Source: Streptomyces xiamenensis
GTDB taxonomy: Bacteria; Actinomycetota; Actinomycetes; Streptomycetales; Streptomycetaceae
Direction of reading: 5' to 3'
Length of the DNA stretch: 64,000 nt
Assembly: GCF_000993785.3 (NCBI RefSeq)
Contig: NZ_CP009922.3
Coordinates: forward strand, 3,720,001 to 3,784,000
Shown here: piece by piece, positions 1 through 8,017 of the stretch
Layout: every line of letters starts with the position of its first letter
How positions within the stretch are numbered: the first letter of the stretch is position 1
Program-made: the position numbers and the translations under genes
Notes under the pieces: model-generated
What the model saw: only the letters and a program-made list of their open reading frames with translations
What the model was told of the DNA's origin: nothing
Databases searched by the model: none

Positions 1-688
1 CGGAGAGCAGCAGCCGCATGGCCTCCTCCGCGTCCTGGTGCCGCGCCTCGGCGACGGCCAGGGCGACCGCCTCGTGCAGGTCCAGCGCCTCGGGGACCGG
101 CCGGTCGGGCATCAGCCCCAGCTGGGTGCGCCCGCGCAGCACGGCGGCGACCACGTCGGTGAGCGCGGCGAACATCTCGTTGCCGCTGGCGCTCAGCACC
201 AGGGAGTGCAGTTCCACGTCGAGGTGGTTGAACGGTTCGAGCCGGCCGGCCTCGCCCAGCGGGCGCATGGCGGTGGCCAGTTCCACCAGCCGGGCGCGCT
301 CGGCCGGCCCCGCGTGCTTGGCCGCCGCCGCCGCGGCCAGCGGTTCGACGGCGATCCGCAGTTCGGTGAGCGAGCGCAGCTGGGAGTCGCGGCCGGGGCC
401 CTCCAGCCGCCACCAGATGACCCGGGGGTCGTACACCTGCCAGGAGCCCGCGGGCTGCACGGTGATGCCCACCCGGCGGCGGGAGACGACCAGGCCCTTG
501 GACTCCAGCAGCCGCATCGTCTCGCGGGCGACCGTGCGGGAGACCCCGAACCGTTCCTGGATGGCGTCCAGCGTCAGCACGCGCCCCTCGGGGAGCACGC
601 CGGAAGTGATCTCCAGGCCGAGGGTGTCCAGCACCTCGTGGTGTTTGGACTCGCCCTGACCATTGCCGTTGATCTTGTCGCTCCCCAC
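1..688 (-). CDS. gntR: GntR-type repressor of gluconate use (3' end cut by window)
   Basis: FadR-subfamily GntR transcriptional regulator, incomplete because its C-terminus lies left of the window. The reading frame starts at a GTG (688) and opens MGSDKINGNGQ. A winged helix-turn-helix lies at about residues 38-68 (LDAIQERFGVSRTVARETMR) and an all-helical FCD ligand-binding domain follows from about residue 110 (RIAVEPLAAAAAAKHAG, then FNHLDVELHSLVLSASGN with the usual Asp/His positions). It diverges from gluconokinase and gluconate permease, so it most likely represses them and is released by gluconate or 6-phosphogluconate. The family assignment is clear from motifs; the effector is inferred from the neighbours. 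Confidence 0.85.
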   Translation of the reverse strand, partial: MGSDKINGNGQGESKHHEVLDTLGLEITSGVLPEGRVLTLDAIQERFGVSRTVARETMRLLESKGLVVSRRRVGITVQPAGSWQVYDPRVIWWRLEGPGRDSQLRSLTELRIAVEPLAAAAAAKHAGPAERARLVELATAMRPLGEAGRLEPFNHLDVELHSLVLSASGNEMFAALTDVVAAVLRGRTQLGLMPDRPVPEALDLHEAVALAVAEARHQDAEEAMRLLLS

Positions 689-802
689 CCCGGAAGCCTA
701 TCCCGGCGCCCCGCGCGGCCGGTGACCCACCGCAGGCACGGGAGTACGCACCGAGGTGCCGTTGTGAGGTACGTCGCGGGGGGTTTTCTCGCCGTCAACA
801 TT

Positions 803-833
803 GGTGTTACCTTTCCCGTCAATTGGTAACACC
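803..833. promoter_or_regulatory. Paired GntR operators upstream of gntK
   Basis: Two GGTNNNACC boxes, GGTGTTACC (803-811) and GGTAACACC (825-833), form a perfect 9-bp inverted repeat with a 13-nt spacer. GGTNNNACC-like cores are typical of FadR/GntR operators. They lie just before the gntK ribosome binding site (GAGGAG, 841-846) and between the divergent regulator and kinase genes, where a repressor would block transcription. Confidence 0.7.
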
Positions 834-852
834 TTTCAGTGAGGAGAGGCCG

Positions 853-1362
853 ATGTCGCCGACCGCGCTCGTGGTCATGGGAGTCTCCGGCGCCGGCAAG
901 ACCACCGTCGCCGCGCTGCTCGCCGACCGCCTCGGCTGGCCGATGGCGGAGGCCGATCTGCTGCACCCGCAGGCCAACATCGACAAGATGGCGGCCGGCA
1001 CCCCCCTCACGGACGCCGACCGGCTGCCGTGGCTGGGCATCATCCGCGACTGGATGACGGTGCGGGCCGACCAGGGCGAATCCGCGGTCGTCGCCTGCTC
1101 GGCGCTCAAGCGCGGCTACCGCGACCTGCTGCGCGAGGCGAACGGCCGGGTCCGCTTCGTCCACGTCGCCGGCTCCCGCGAGCTGATCTCCGGACGGCTG
1201 CACCTGCGCACCGGCCACTTCATGCCGCCCTCGCTGCTGGACTCCCAGTTCGCCGACCTGGAGCCGCTCCAGGACGACGAGGACGGCGTCACCGTCGACC
1301 TGAACCGCACCCCGGAGCAGATCACCGAGGACGCCCTGGCCGCGCTGGGCCTGCGCCCGTAA
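853..1362 (+). CDS. gntK: Gluconokinase
   Basis: Phosphorylates D-gluconate to 6-phosphogluconate with ATP in the cytoplasm, feeding the pentose phosphate pathway. The 169-residue protein is the usual length for the GntK/thermoresistant gluconokinase family. The Walker A motif GVSGAGKT is at residues 10-17, followed by the family signature LLHPQANIDKMAAGTPLTD near residues 33-51 and RLPWL. ATG 853 is chosen because GAGGAG sits 6 nt upstream; an in-frame TTG at 823 would run into the operator. The permease follows 57 nt downstream, so the two are probably co-transcribed under the divergent GntR regulator. Confidence 0.93.
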   Translation: MSPTALVVMGVSGAGKTTVAALLADRLGWPMAEADLLHPQANIDKMAAGTPLTDADRLPWLGIIRDWMTVRADQGESAVVACSALKRGYRDLLREANGRVRFVHVAGSRELISGRLHLRTGHFMPPSLLDSQFADLEPLQDDEDGVTVDLNRTPEQITEDALAALGLRP

Positions 1363-1419
1363 CCCCTGCCACCCGGCACTTCCCCCTCCCCACCGTCCCG
1401 AAGGCAACGGAGCTTCCGC

Positions 1420-2799
1420 ATGGACACCTGGACTCAAACGATGGGCGCCGGCCCGCTGCTCGGCATAGCCGCCGGCGCCATCGGCGTGCTGCTCTTCCTG
1501 ATCATGAAGCTGCGGGTGCACGCCCTGCTGGCCCTGATCGTGGTCAGCCTGGCGACCGCGTTCGCCACCGGCATCCCCTCCGCACACGTGGTCGACACCC
1601 TCGTCCAGGGGTTCGGCACCACTCTCGGCGGCGTCGCCCTCCTTGTGGGGCTCGGCGCCATCCTCGGCCGGCTGATCGAGGTCAGCGGCGGCGCCCAGGC
1701 ACTCGCCGACGCGCTCATCCGCCGCTTCGGCGAGGACCGCGCCCCGCTGGCGCTCAGCTTCGCCTCCCTCATGTTCGGCTTCCCGATCTTCTTCGACGCC
1801 GGCCTCGTCGTCATGCTGCCGATCGTCTTCACGGTCGCCCGACGGCTCGGCGGCGGCATCCTGCGGTACGCCCTGCCGGTCGCCGGCGCGTTCTCCGCGA
1901 TGCACATCTTCGTGCCCCCGCACCCCGGCCCCGTCTCCGCCTCCGAACTCATGGGCGCCGACATCGGCCTGGTGATCCTGCTCGGCCTGGTCGTCGCCAT
2001 CCCCACCTGGTACGTCGGCAGCTACCTCTTCGGCCTGTGGGTCGGCAAGCGCTTCGTCCTCCCCGTGCCGGACATCCTGACCGGCGGTGAGCAGGTCGAG
2101 CACGACAAGAACCCGCCGTCCCCGGGCACCGTCATCGGCCTGCTGCTGCTCCCGCTGGTCATGATCTTCGCCAACACCGGTCTGGACATGGCCCGCGCCG
2201 CGGGCTGGGTGGACGGCGACGCTGGCTGGTACCAGTTCGCCCGCGCCATCGGCGCCACCCCGATCGCCCTGCTGGTCACCGTGTTCGTCGCCAGCTACGT
2301 GCTCGGCACCCGCCGCGGACGCGGCGGCGAGGTCATCGAGAAGCTGACGGACTCCGCGCTGGGCCCGATCGCCTCGATCATCCTGATCACCGGCGCCGGT
2401 GGCATGTTCGGCGGGGTGCTGCGCGCCAGCGGCATCGGTGACGCGCTCTCCGACTCCCTCTCCGACCTGGGCCTGCCCGTCATCGTGGTGGGCTTCCTGG
2501 TCGCCTCCGCGCTGCGCATCGCCCAGGGCTCGGCCACGGTCGCGCTCATCACGGCGGCCAGCCTCATCCAGGGAGTCGTCCTGGCGGGGGACTTCAACTC
2601 CGTCGAGGTGGCGGCCATCGTGCTGGCCCTGGCGGCCGGCTCCGTCGTCGCCAGCCACGTCAACGACTCCGGCTTCTGGCTGGTGGGCCGGTTCATGGGC
2701 ATGGACGTCAAGACGACGCTGCGCACCTGGACCGTGCTCCAGACCATCTTCGGTGTGATGGGCTTCTCGTTGGCGGCGGCCATCTACGCCATCGCCTGA
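1420..2799 (+). CDS. gntP: Gluconate:H+ symporter, GntP family
   Basis: Integral membrane permease of 459 residues with about 12 hydrophobic segments, as expected for GntP transporters. The conserved MHIFVPPHPGP segment (near residues 162-172) and the C-terminal ASHVNDSGFWLVGRFMG segment are GntP hallmarks. It imports gluconate for the kinase encoded just upstream. It is the last gene of the operon and is followed by a very strong hairpin terminator. Confidence 0.92.
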   Translation: MDTWTQTMGAGPLLGIAAGAIGVLLFLIMKLRVHALLALIVVSLATAFATGIPSAHVVDTLVQGFGTTLGGVALLVGLGAILGRLIEVSGGAQALADALIRRFGEDRAPLALSFASLMFGFPIFFDAGLVVMLPIVFTVARRLGGGILRYALPVAGAFSAMHIFVPPHPGPVSASELMGADIGLVILLGLVVAIPTWYVGSYLFGLWVGKRFVLPVPDILTGGEQVEHDKNPPSPGTVIGLLLLPLVMIFANTGLDMARAAGWVDGDAGWYQFARAIGATPIALLVTVFVASYVLGTRRGRGGEVIEKLTDSALGPIASIILITGAGGMFGGVLRASGIGDALSDSLSDLGLPVIVVGFLVASALRIAQGSATVALITAASLIQGVVLAGDFNSVEVAAIVLALAAGSVVASHVNDSGFWLVGRFMGMDVKTTLRTWTVLQTIFGVMGFSLAAAIYAIA

Positions 2800-2810
2800 G
2801 TCAGCGGCCA

Positions 2811-2848
2811 CCGGGGCGGCGGGATCGGCGACGATCCCGCCGCCCCGG
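2811..2848 (+). terminator. Intrinsic terminator after gntP
   Basis: A perfect 17-bp stem (CCGGGGCGGCGGGATCG and its complement) closes a 4-nt GCGA loop and is followed by CCTTT. It lies 12 nt after the gntP stop. The leftward gene on the other side ends at 2944, so it may act for both convergent units. Confidence 0.85.
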
Positions 2849-2943
2849 CCTTTGGGGCGGACGCGGCCGACGCAGCCCGCGGGGCCCACGTCGTCCCCCG
2901 GCCTCTCCCGCGTCGCCGCGGCCGGCGGACTGAGCCCGCGCCG

Positions 2944-3360
2944 CTACTGCAGGCCCAGGCTCATCCAGCGCTCGGGCGCGGCCAGCGGCGCGAAGCCGAC
3001 CCGCTCGTAGACGCCGTGGGCGTCCTGCGTGCACAGCATGATCCGGCGCAGACCGTACGGGGCCAGGTGATCCCGTACGGCCCGCGCCAGTGCCGTCCCC
3101 AGGCCCCGCCCGCGCGCCGCGCGAGCCACGTACACATCGCACAGCCAGGCGAAGGTCGCACGGTCCGTCACCACCCGCGCGTACCCGACCTGCGCGCCCG
3201 AAGCCCGCTCGTACACCCCGAAGTTCAGCGACCCGGCGATGGCCGCGTCCTGCTTCTCGCGGGTGCGCCCCAGTGCCCAGTAGGCGTCGGTGGACAGCCA
3301 GTGGTGCACCAGGGCCGGGTCCAGGCGAGCGGGGTCGGTGGAGAACTCGTAGTCGTCCAT
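2944..3360 (-). CDS. GNAT-family N-acetyltransferase
   Basis: Single-domain acetyl-CoA-dependent acetyltransferase of 138 residues. The acetyl-CoA binding motif A is visible as CDVYVARAARGRGLGTALARAV (about residues 73-94, with the R-G-x-G-x pattern), and motif B as YERVGFAPL near the C-terminus. The substrate cannot be read from the sequence. ATG 3360 is preferred: a hexamer AATAAT lies 7 nt upstream on the same strand, which would give a leaderless transcript. It diverges from the TPR gene at 3412 with only 51 nt between starts. Confidence 0.85.
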   Translation of the reverse strand: MDDYEFSTDPARLDPALVHHWLSTDAYWALGRTREKQDAAIAGSLNFGVYERASGAQVGYARVVTDRATFAWLCDVYVARAARGRGLGTALARAVRDHLAPYGLRRIMLCTQDAHGVYERVGFAPLAAPERWMSLGLQ

Positions 3361-3411
3361 GGCGGGGATTATTGGGTACCCGTCTCCCGTCCGACCAGCG
3401 AATATGGCCGC

Positions 3412-3921
3412 ATGACGACCGAGGACGAGCACCTTCCCCCCGGCTGGGAACGCCGCAACGCCGCACTGTGGGCCGCCATCGACAGCTACGAGGACGCGGC
3501 GGAGTTCCGCGCCGCCGTCGCGGAGCTGGCCGCCGAACTGCCGCCGGGCAGCGCGGTCGCCGACTTCGAGCGCGGCTGCGCGTACGACTCCACCGGCCAC
3601 CCGGACCGCGCCGTGGAGCACTACCGGCGGGCCCTGGCCACCGGCGGCCTGCCCGGCGAACGGCGCCGCCGCGCGGTGATCCAGCTCGCCAGCTCGCTGC
3701 GCAACCTCGGCCACCCGCAGGAGGCCGTGGACCTGCTCACCGCCGAACTGGCGGCCGGCTCCGACCACCTGGACGACGCGGTACGCGCCACCCTGGCGCT
3801 CGCGCTGACCGGTGTGGGCCGCGAACGGGAGGCGGTCTCGGTCGCGCTGACCGCCCTGGCCCCGCATCTGCCCCGCTACCAGCGGTCGATGGCGGCCTAC
3901 GCGCGCCTGCTGGTGGAGTGA
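3412..3921 (+). CDS. Tetratricopeptide-repeat protein
   Basis: Cytoplasmic helical-repeat protein of 169 residues. At least three TPR-like helix pairs are visible, for example AVADFERGCAYDSTGHPDRAVEHYRRAL (about residues 50-77), a second repeat around LASSLRNLGHPQEAVDLL, and ATLALALTGVGREREAV. Such proteins mediate protein contacts; no catalytic motif is present and the partner is unknown. There is no Shine-Dalgarno sequence. GAATAT sits 6 nt before the ATG, suggesting a leaderless mRNA. Confidence 0.75.
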   Translation: MTTEDEHLPPGWERRNAALWAAIDSYEDAAEFRAAVAELAAELPPGSAVADFERGCAYDSTGHPDRAVEHYRRALATGGLPGERRRRAVIQLASSLRNLGHPQEAVDLLTAELAAGSDHLDDAVRATLALALTGVGREREAVSVALTALAPHLPRYQRSMAAYARLLVE

Positions 3922-3977
3922 TCGGCCCGAATCGGTTCAGGCTTTCGTGAATTCAGGAATGGCTGTACTGTCATTTC

Positions 3978-4313
3978 ATGCTGACCACCGCCCCCGACAT
4001 CGAGGTGCTGGCCCGGTTCGGCCGCGCCCTCGCCGACCCGATCCGCTGCCGGCTGCTCCTCGCCCTGCGCGAGGCTCCGGCCTACCCCTCCGACCTCGCC
4101 GACGCCCTCGCCATCTCCCGCACCCGGCTCTCCAACCACCTGGCCTGCCTGCGCGACTGCGGCCTGGTGAGCGCCGTCCCGGACGGCCGCCGCACCCGCT
4201 ACGAACTCGCCGACCACCGGCTCGGCCACGCGCTGGACGATCTGCGGGCCGCCGTCGTCGCCGTCGAGGCGGACCGCACCTGCCCGGACGCCGAACGGGA
4301 CGGCTGCTGCTGA
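3978..4313 (+). CDS. cmtR: CmtR-like ArsR/SmtB metal-sensing repressor
   Basis: Winged-helix metalloregulator of 111 residues. Recognition-helix segment SRTRLSNHLACLRDCGLV and C-terminal EADRTCPDAE place cysteines at positions 57, 61 and 102, exactly the three Cd(II)/Pb(II) ligands described for Mycobacterium tuberculosis CmtR. This makes a soft-metal sensor (Cd/Pb, possibly Zn) very likely. Its stop codon overlaps the start of the downstream transporter (TGATG), so repressor and pump are translationally coupled. The hexamer TACTGT lies 6 nt before the ATG (leaderless promoter) and the palindrome TGAATTCA (3948-3955) upstream is a possible operator. Confidence 0.85.
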   Translation: MLTTAPDIEVLARFGRALADPIRCRLLLALREAPAYPSDLADALAISRTRLSNHLACLRDCGLVSAVPDGRRTRYELADHRLGHALDDLRAAVVAVEADRTCPDAERDGCC

Positions 4314-5056
4314 TGACCACCGGCATATCCGGCTCCCCGCCCCCGGCCCCGCCCCTGGTCCCGGCGCGCCGTGACCTCCTCACCCGCCGGGTGCGGTGGC
4401 TGGTGGCGGCGACCATCGCCTACAACGTGATCGAGGCGGCGGTGGCCATCACCGCCGGGACCGTGGCCTCCTCCGCCGCCCTGGTCGGCTTCGGCCTGGA
4501 CTCGCTCGTCGAGGTCTCCTCGGCCGCCGCCGTCGCCTGGCAATTCTCGGCCGCCGACAGCGCGGTGCGCCAGGCCCGGGAGGCGCGGGCGCTGCGGATC
4601 ATCGCGGTGTCCTTCTTCGCGCTCGCCGCCTACGTGAGCGTCGACGCCGTCCGTGCCCTTACAGGCGGCCACGAGGCGGACCACTCGATGACCGGAATCG
4701 TGCTGGCCGCCCTGTCGCTCGCGATCATGCCGTTCCTGTCCGCCGCCCAGCGGCGTGCCGGGCGCGAACTCGGATCGGCCTCGGCGGTCGCCGACTCCCA
4801 GCAGACGCTGCTGTGCACCTACCTGTCCGCCGTCCTCCTGGCGGGCCTCCTCGCCAACGCCACCCTCGGCTGGTCCTGGGCGGATCCCGTCGTCGCCCTC
4901 GTCATCGCCGCCATCGCCGTCAAGGAGGGGCGGAACGCCTGGCGCGGAGACGCCTGTTGCGCGACACCGCCGCCTCCGGACCCGGGGCGGGCGGCGGAGC
5001 CGGCGGCGCCCGACGCGTGCTGCGCGGGGGAGCGGCTCAGCTCACCGGCGCGCTGA
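4313..5056 (+). CDS. Cation-diffusion-facilitator-like transporter with a cysteine-rich tail
   Basis: Membrane protein of 247 residues with about six hydrophobic segments, resembling the membrane domain of CDF metal exporters: GFGLDSLVE (about residues 61-69) and SAVADSQQTLLCTYLS (about 158-173) carry the acidic and polar residues of transmembrane helices 2 and 5. The normal cytosolic CTD dimerisation domain is absent. In its place is a short tail with two CC pairs (GDACCATPP and PDACCAGE), a plausible soft-metal binding element. Coupled to the CmtR-like sensor, it is probably an inducible heavy-metal efflux protein. The 3' end overlaps the convergent MFS gene by 20 nt. Confidence 0.82.
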   Translation: MTTGISGSPPPAPPLVPARRDLLTRRVRWLVAATIAYNVIEAAVAITAGTVASSAALVGFGLDSLVEVSSAAAVAWQFSAADSAVRQAREARALRIIAVSFFALAAYVSVDAVRALTGGHEADHSMTGIVLAALSLAIMPFLSAAQRRAGRELGSASAVADSQQTLLCTYLSAVLLAGLLANATLGWSWADPVVALVIAAIAVKEGRNAWRGDACCATPPPPDPGRAAEPAAPDACCAGERLSSPAR

Positions 5057-6485
5057 CCGGAGCGGGCGCGGGCTCCGGGGACCTGCCCGTGCCCCGGCCC
5101 CGGGCGAGCCCGAACGCCGAGATCGCGGCGGCGAGCAGGGCGGCGGCCAGGGGCACCAGCAGCGCGGCGTGATAGCCGTCCAGCGGGTCCCCGCCGCCGA
5201 CGGAGGCGCTGACGGCGGTCACGGCGGACAGCCCGAGCGCCGCCCCGAACTGGAACGAGGTGTACAACAGCCCGCCCGCGAGACCCTGCTCCCGCGCCGC
5301 GATGCCCTCGGTGCCGACGATCGTGAGCGGCCCGTACACCAGGGCGAACGAGAGCCCGAGCAGCAGGAAGGCCGGGAACATCGCCGCGTAGGTCCAGTCG
5401 GCGCCGACCCGCGCGAACAGCGCGTACGCGAGTGCCGCCGTCAGCATCCCGGCGAAGATCACCCGGGCGCTGCCGAACCGGCGGATGAGGCGCGGGGTCA
5501 GGGTCGGGGACAGGATCGCGTCCAGGCCGATCACCAGCAGCGCGAAGCTGGTCCGGAGCTCGGACCAGCCCCGGTACTCGCGCAGGTAGAGCACCGCGAC
5601 GAACTGGAACCCGAAGAACGCCCCGAACAGCAGCATCGCGATCAGATTGGCCCGCACCAGGGCCGTGTTGCGGAAGATTCCCAGCCGGACCAGCGGCACG
5701 GTCGTGCGCCGTTCCACGAGGACGAAGACGGCCAGCAGCGCCAGGGCCGCGCCGAGTGTCCCGGCGGTCTGCCGGCCCCCGGTGTGCGCGGCACGCTCGA
5801 CGCCCAGCACCAGCAGCACGATCGCGGCGGTGACGGTGATCGCGCCCAGCACGTCCAGGCGTTCGGTACGGGGCCCGCCCGCCGCGTCGGCGGTGGTCGG
5901 CAGGAACCGCAGGGCGGCAAGCAGGATCACCGCGGACAGCAGCACCGGGGCGAAGAACACCCAGCGCCACCCGGCGGTGGTCAGCAACCCGCCGACCACG
6001 AGCCCGGTGGAGAACCCGCCGGCGGCCGTCCCGGAGTAGATGAGCAGGGCCCGGTCGCGCTGCGGCCCGGCGGCGAAGGTGGTGGTGACGAGCGACAGCC
6101 CGGCGGGCGTCATGAACGCGGCCGCCACCCCCGTGACGAAGCGGGCGGCGATCAGCGTCCAGCCGTCGTCCGCCAGCCCGCCCAGCCCGGAGAACAGCAG
6201 GAAGACCGTGAGCCAGAACAGGAACATCCGGCGCCGCCCGAACAGGTCCGCCGCCCTGCCGCCGAGCAGCATGAACCCGCCGTACCCCAGCACGTAGGCG
6301 CTCATCACCCACTGGAGCGTGCCGGTGGACAGGCCGAGATCGGCGCGGATGGACGGCAGCGCCACATTGAGCATGGCGATGTCGATGCCTTCGAGGAATA
6401 TCGCTCCGCAGAGCACGAAGAGCACGCCCCACTCACGGCCACCGAGGCGGCCCGCGGCGGATGCGGGGGAGGGTGAGGTGGGCAA
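5037..6485 (-). CDS. MFS drug transporter, DHA2-like (14-TM)
   Basis: Proton-coupled efflux permease of 482 residues with about 14 hydrophobic segments. Seen: motif D1-like GIDIAMLNVALPSI near residue 33, the motif A loop LLGGRAADLFGRRRMF near residue 75, and motif C-like GTAAGGFSTGLVVGGLLT around 150. These identify the drug:H+ antiporter-2 branch. An HxlR-type regulator diverges 98 nt away, which is the usual arrangement for a substrate-inducible pump. Substrate unknown. Confidence 0.88.
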   Translation of the reverse strand: MPTSPSPASAAGRLGGREWGVLFVLCGAIFLEGIDIAMLNVALPSIRADLGLSTGTLQWVMSAYVLGYGGFMLLGGRAADLFGRRRMFLFWLTVFLLFSGLGGLADDGWTLIAARFVTGVAAAFMTPAGLSLVTTTFAAGPQRDRALLIYSGTAAGGFSTGLVVGGLLTTAGWRWVFFAPVLLSAVILLAALRFLPTTADAAGGPRTERLDVLGAITVTAAIVLLVLGVERAAHTGGRQTAGTLGAALALLAVFVLVERRTTVPLVRLGIFRNTALVRANLIAMLLFGAFFGFQFVAVLYLREYRGWSELRTSFALLVIGLDAILSPTLTPRLIRRFGSARVIFAGMLTAALAYALFARVGADWTYAAMFPAFLLLGLSFALVYGPLTIVGTEGIAAREQGLAGGLLYTSFQFGAALGLSAVTAVSASVGGGDPLDGYHAALLVPLAAALLAAAISAFGLARGRGTGRSPEPAPAPVSAPVS

Positions 6486-6583
6486 CGGGGCTCCTGGGCG
6501 GGTGCGGGACGTGCGAGCGCTTACCGATCAGCACGCCAGTTCCTTCTTGATACCGACCCGATCCTGCGGCACCCTGGATCGCT

Positions 6584-7057
6584 GTGGAAGAAGGCACTTT
6601 CGAATCACCCCGTACCTGCCGGGTAACCATCCCCGACCAGGCACTTCAGTGGGACCGCCGCGAGGACTGCGAAGTACGGCAGATCCTCGACCGGGTCGCC
6701 GACAAATGGTCCCTGATGGTGGTCGCGCTCCTGGAACACCGCACCATGCGCTTCATGGAGCTGCGCCGCGACATCGACGGCATCAGCCAGCGCATGCTCA
6801 CCGTCACCCTGCGCCAGCTGGAGCGCGACGGACTGGTCAGGCGGACGGTGTACCCGGTGGTCCCGCCCCGCGTCGAGTACGCGCTGACCCCGCTCGGCTG
6901 CACCCTGCACGAGGCCATCCAGTCCCTCGTGATCTGGACCGAGACCCACCAGGACGCGATCGCGGCGGCCCGCACCGCGTACGACCGGGCCGCCGCCGCT
7001 GCCGCGGAGGTCAGCGCGCCATCGGCCCCATCCAGGCCCGCCACGGACGGACGATGA
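6584..7057 (+). CDS. HxlR-family winged-helix regulator
   Basis: Protein of 157 residues with the HxlR (MarR-like) core: CEVRQILDRVADKWSLMV, then MRFMELRRDIDGISQRML (recognition helix region, about residues 55-73) and TVTLRQLERDGLVRR with the wing VPPRVEYALTPLG. The cysteine near residue 29 (EDCEVR) is at the position used by redox- or electrophile-sensing HxlR members. It diverges from the DHA2 pump and probably controls it. The GTG start at 6584 is the first usable codon; an Ala-rich C-terminal tail overlaps the convergent DUF7848 gene by 47 nt. Confidence 0.85.
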   Translation: MEEGTFESPRTCRVTIPDQALQWDRREDCEVRQILDRVADKWSLMVVALLEHRTMRFMELRRDIDGISQRMLTVTLRQLERDGLVRRTVYPVVPPRVEYALTPLGCTLHEAIQSLVIWTETHQDAIAAARTAYDRAAAAAAEVSAPSAPSRPATDGR

Positions 7058-7256
7058 TCTCCTGATAGGAGTGGTGGGAGGGATTGCGCCCGACGTGATG
7101 GAAAACCCAGCGGCTGAGCGCCTCGAATTCCACCGACACCGGTGATTTCTTACGGCACACCGCGCAGCGCATCGCGAACTTGGTCGGCTCCGAGTCCGGT
7201 TCCACATCGGGCTCCAGCGTCCAGTTCCGGTACCGCAGCAATCGCCGCACACTCAC
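7011..7256 (-). CDS. DUF7848-type small CxxC protein
   Basis: 81-residue protein containing MRCAVCRKKSP (a CxxC knuckle), followed by WVFHHVGRNPSHHSYQEI and RPWRAW, the pattern I associate with the streptomycete family DUF7848. Function is unknown; the Cys pair could bind zinc. The GTG start overlaps the stop of the small ORF upstream (GTGA), so translation is coupled. These genes are typically accessory and often sit near XRE/DUF397 loci. Confidence 0.7.
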   Translation of the reverse strand: MSVRRLLRYRNWTLEPDVEPDSEPTKFAMRCAVCRKKSPVSVEFEALSRWVFHHVGRNPSHHSYQEIIVRPWRAWMGPMAR

Positions 7257-7363
7257 CGCATGCCTCCACTCTTGAACGTCCGGTGCAGCACGCTGCGCAC
7301 ATTCGCCTCCCTGAGTCTGTCCAAGAGTTCTTTCCGGCGCCGTTGCTGTTCACTCTCCGCCAC
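7253..7363 (-). CDS. Small basic protein, 36 residues
   Basis: Short ORF beginning GTG with GAGGTG upstream as ribosome binding site, reading MAESEQQRRRKELLDRL and ending KSGGMR. It is highly charged and probably a single amphipathic helix. Its start overlaps the end of the 77-residue ORF upstream and its stop overlaps the start of the DUF7848 gene, so it looks like the middle gene of a three-gene coupled operon. Function unknown. Confidence 0.5.
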   Translation of the reverse strand: MAESEQQRRRKELLDRLREANVRSVLHRTFKSGGMR

Positions 7364-7583
7364 GGAACACCTCGATCAGTCGCCGCACGGCGTACGGACG
7401 GCAGGTCACCGACCGGACAGCGGGGGCCGGGCCGGCGGCCCCGGGGTCGGTGCTGGACTCAGCGATGGGCATCACAGCGGGCAGATGTACCCCCGCCCTC
7501 GTCAGCTCATTCCCCGGACGTGGAGTGGAGTTGACGAAGTCCGGACGTCGCCTTCCCGAGAAGTCATCACTCTCCAGGGGCAT
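7350..7583 (-). CDS. Hypothetical protein, 77 residues
   Basis: ORF starting MPLESDDFSGRRRPDF and ending RRLIEVFRGGE. It has no recognisable domain and is rich in Pro, Ala and Ser. Support is mainly positional: its 3' end carries the ribosome binding site of, and overlaps, the 36-residue ORF that leads into DUF7848. A later start is possible (for example the Met of AVMPIAESS). It may be spurious. Confidence 0.3.
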   Translation of the reverse strand: MPLESDDFSGRRRPDFVNSTPRPGNELTRAGVHLPAVMPIAESSTDPGAAGPAPAVRSVTCRPYAVRRLIEVFRGGE

Positions 7584-7762
7584 TTCGCCGCGCTTTTCCG
7601 TGAAACGCCAACGCGTGGCAGCCAGACCCCGCTACCGTCGAGAGCGAAAGGGCCTTTCGCCGTCAACGAGAGAAGTGCCGCCATGCCCACAGCAATTGAC
7701 CCCGCCCCATGAAGAGACCGACCCCCTCCCGCCGACGGGAACCGCTATCGGCGGGGCGTCGC

Positions 7763-7903
7763 ATGGAGCGCCCCCGGGAGTATGACCCCACGGAGGGCTA
7801 CGTCGTGGAGGGCGCCCCGCCCGCGCTGGTGATCGAGGTGGAGAAGAAGGCGGCGGTCATGGCGGGCCGGGCCGAGCAGGGGTTGATCACGCCGCCGGGG
7901 TGA
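7763..7903 (+). CDS. Small acidic hypothetical protein, 46 residues
   Basis: ORF reading MERPREYDPTEGYVVEG and later ALVIEVEKKAAVMAG. The alternating charged/hydrophobic pattern suggests a real short folded protein but no family is recognised. An upstream in-frame ATG at 7709 would add 18 mostly basic residues. It precedes the riboswitch by about 60 nt and is not obviously part of that unit. Confidence 0.3.
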   Translation: MERPREYDPTEGYVVEGAPPALVIEVEKKAAVMAGRAEQGLITPPG

Positions 7904-7965
7904 CGCTTGCCCGGTGGGGGCGGGTGTGAGACGTTGACACGGAGCCCCCGGTCAGTCAGGTGGGC

Positions 7966-8017
7966 TCCCGGACGAGGGGTGCCGTACCCGGTGTGCGACA
8001 AGACGGCCCGCAGGAGG
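7966..8017 (+). promoter_or_regulatory. Guanidine-III riboswitch (ykkC-III) controlling the SMR exporter
   Basis: The leader contains CCGGACGAGGGGTGCCGTAC, then CCGGT, and after a short linker ACAAGACGGCC, which match the conserved pseudoknot strands of guanidine-III riboswitches as I recall the consensus. The AGGAGG ribosome binding site (8012-8017) directly abuts the aptamer, the arrangement for translational control: guanidinium stabilises the fold and exposes the ribosome binding site of the exporter gene 7 nt later. An upstream arm GGAGCCC (7941-7947) can pair with GGGCTCC (7962-7968), overlapping the aptamer start, and may be an alternative fold. Confidence 0.88.

Noticed and set aside
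38..829. Long rightward ORF antisense to the gntR gene
   Set aside because: Composition is an out-of-frame shadow of GC-rich coding sequence; the opposite strand has a clear GntR protein.
574..2889. 771-codon leftward ORF
   Set aside because: Asp/Gly/His/Gln-rich low-complexity translation opposite gntK and gntP, with no domain; typical high-GC antisense artefact.
4755..6476. 573-codon rightward ORF
   Set aside because: Antisense to a convincing MFS transporter; sequence is repetitive Gln/Arg/Gly.
7260..7712. 150-codon rightward ORF
   Set aside because: Runs opposite the small-ORF operon, has no ribosome binding site and no protein-like pattern.
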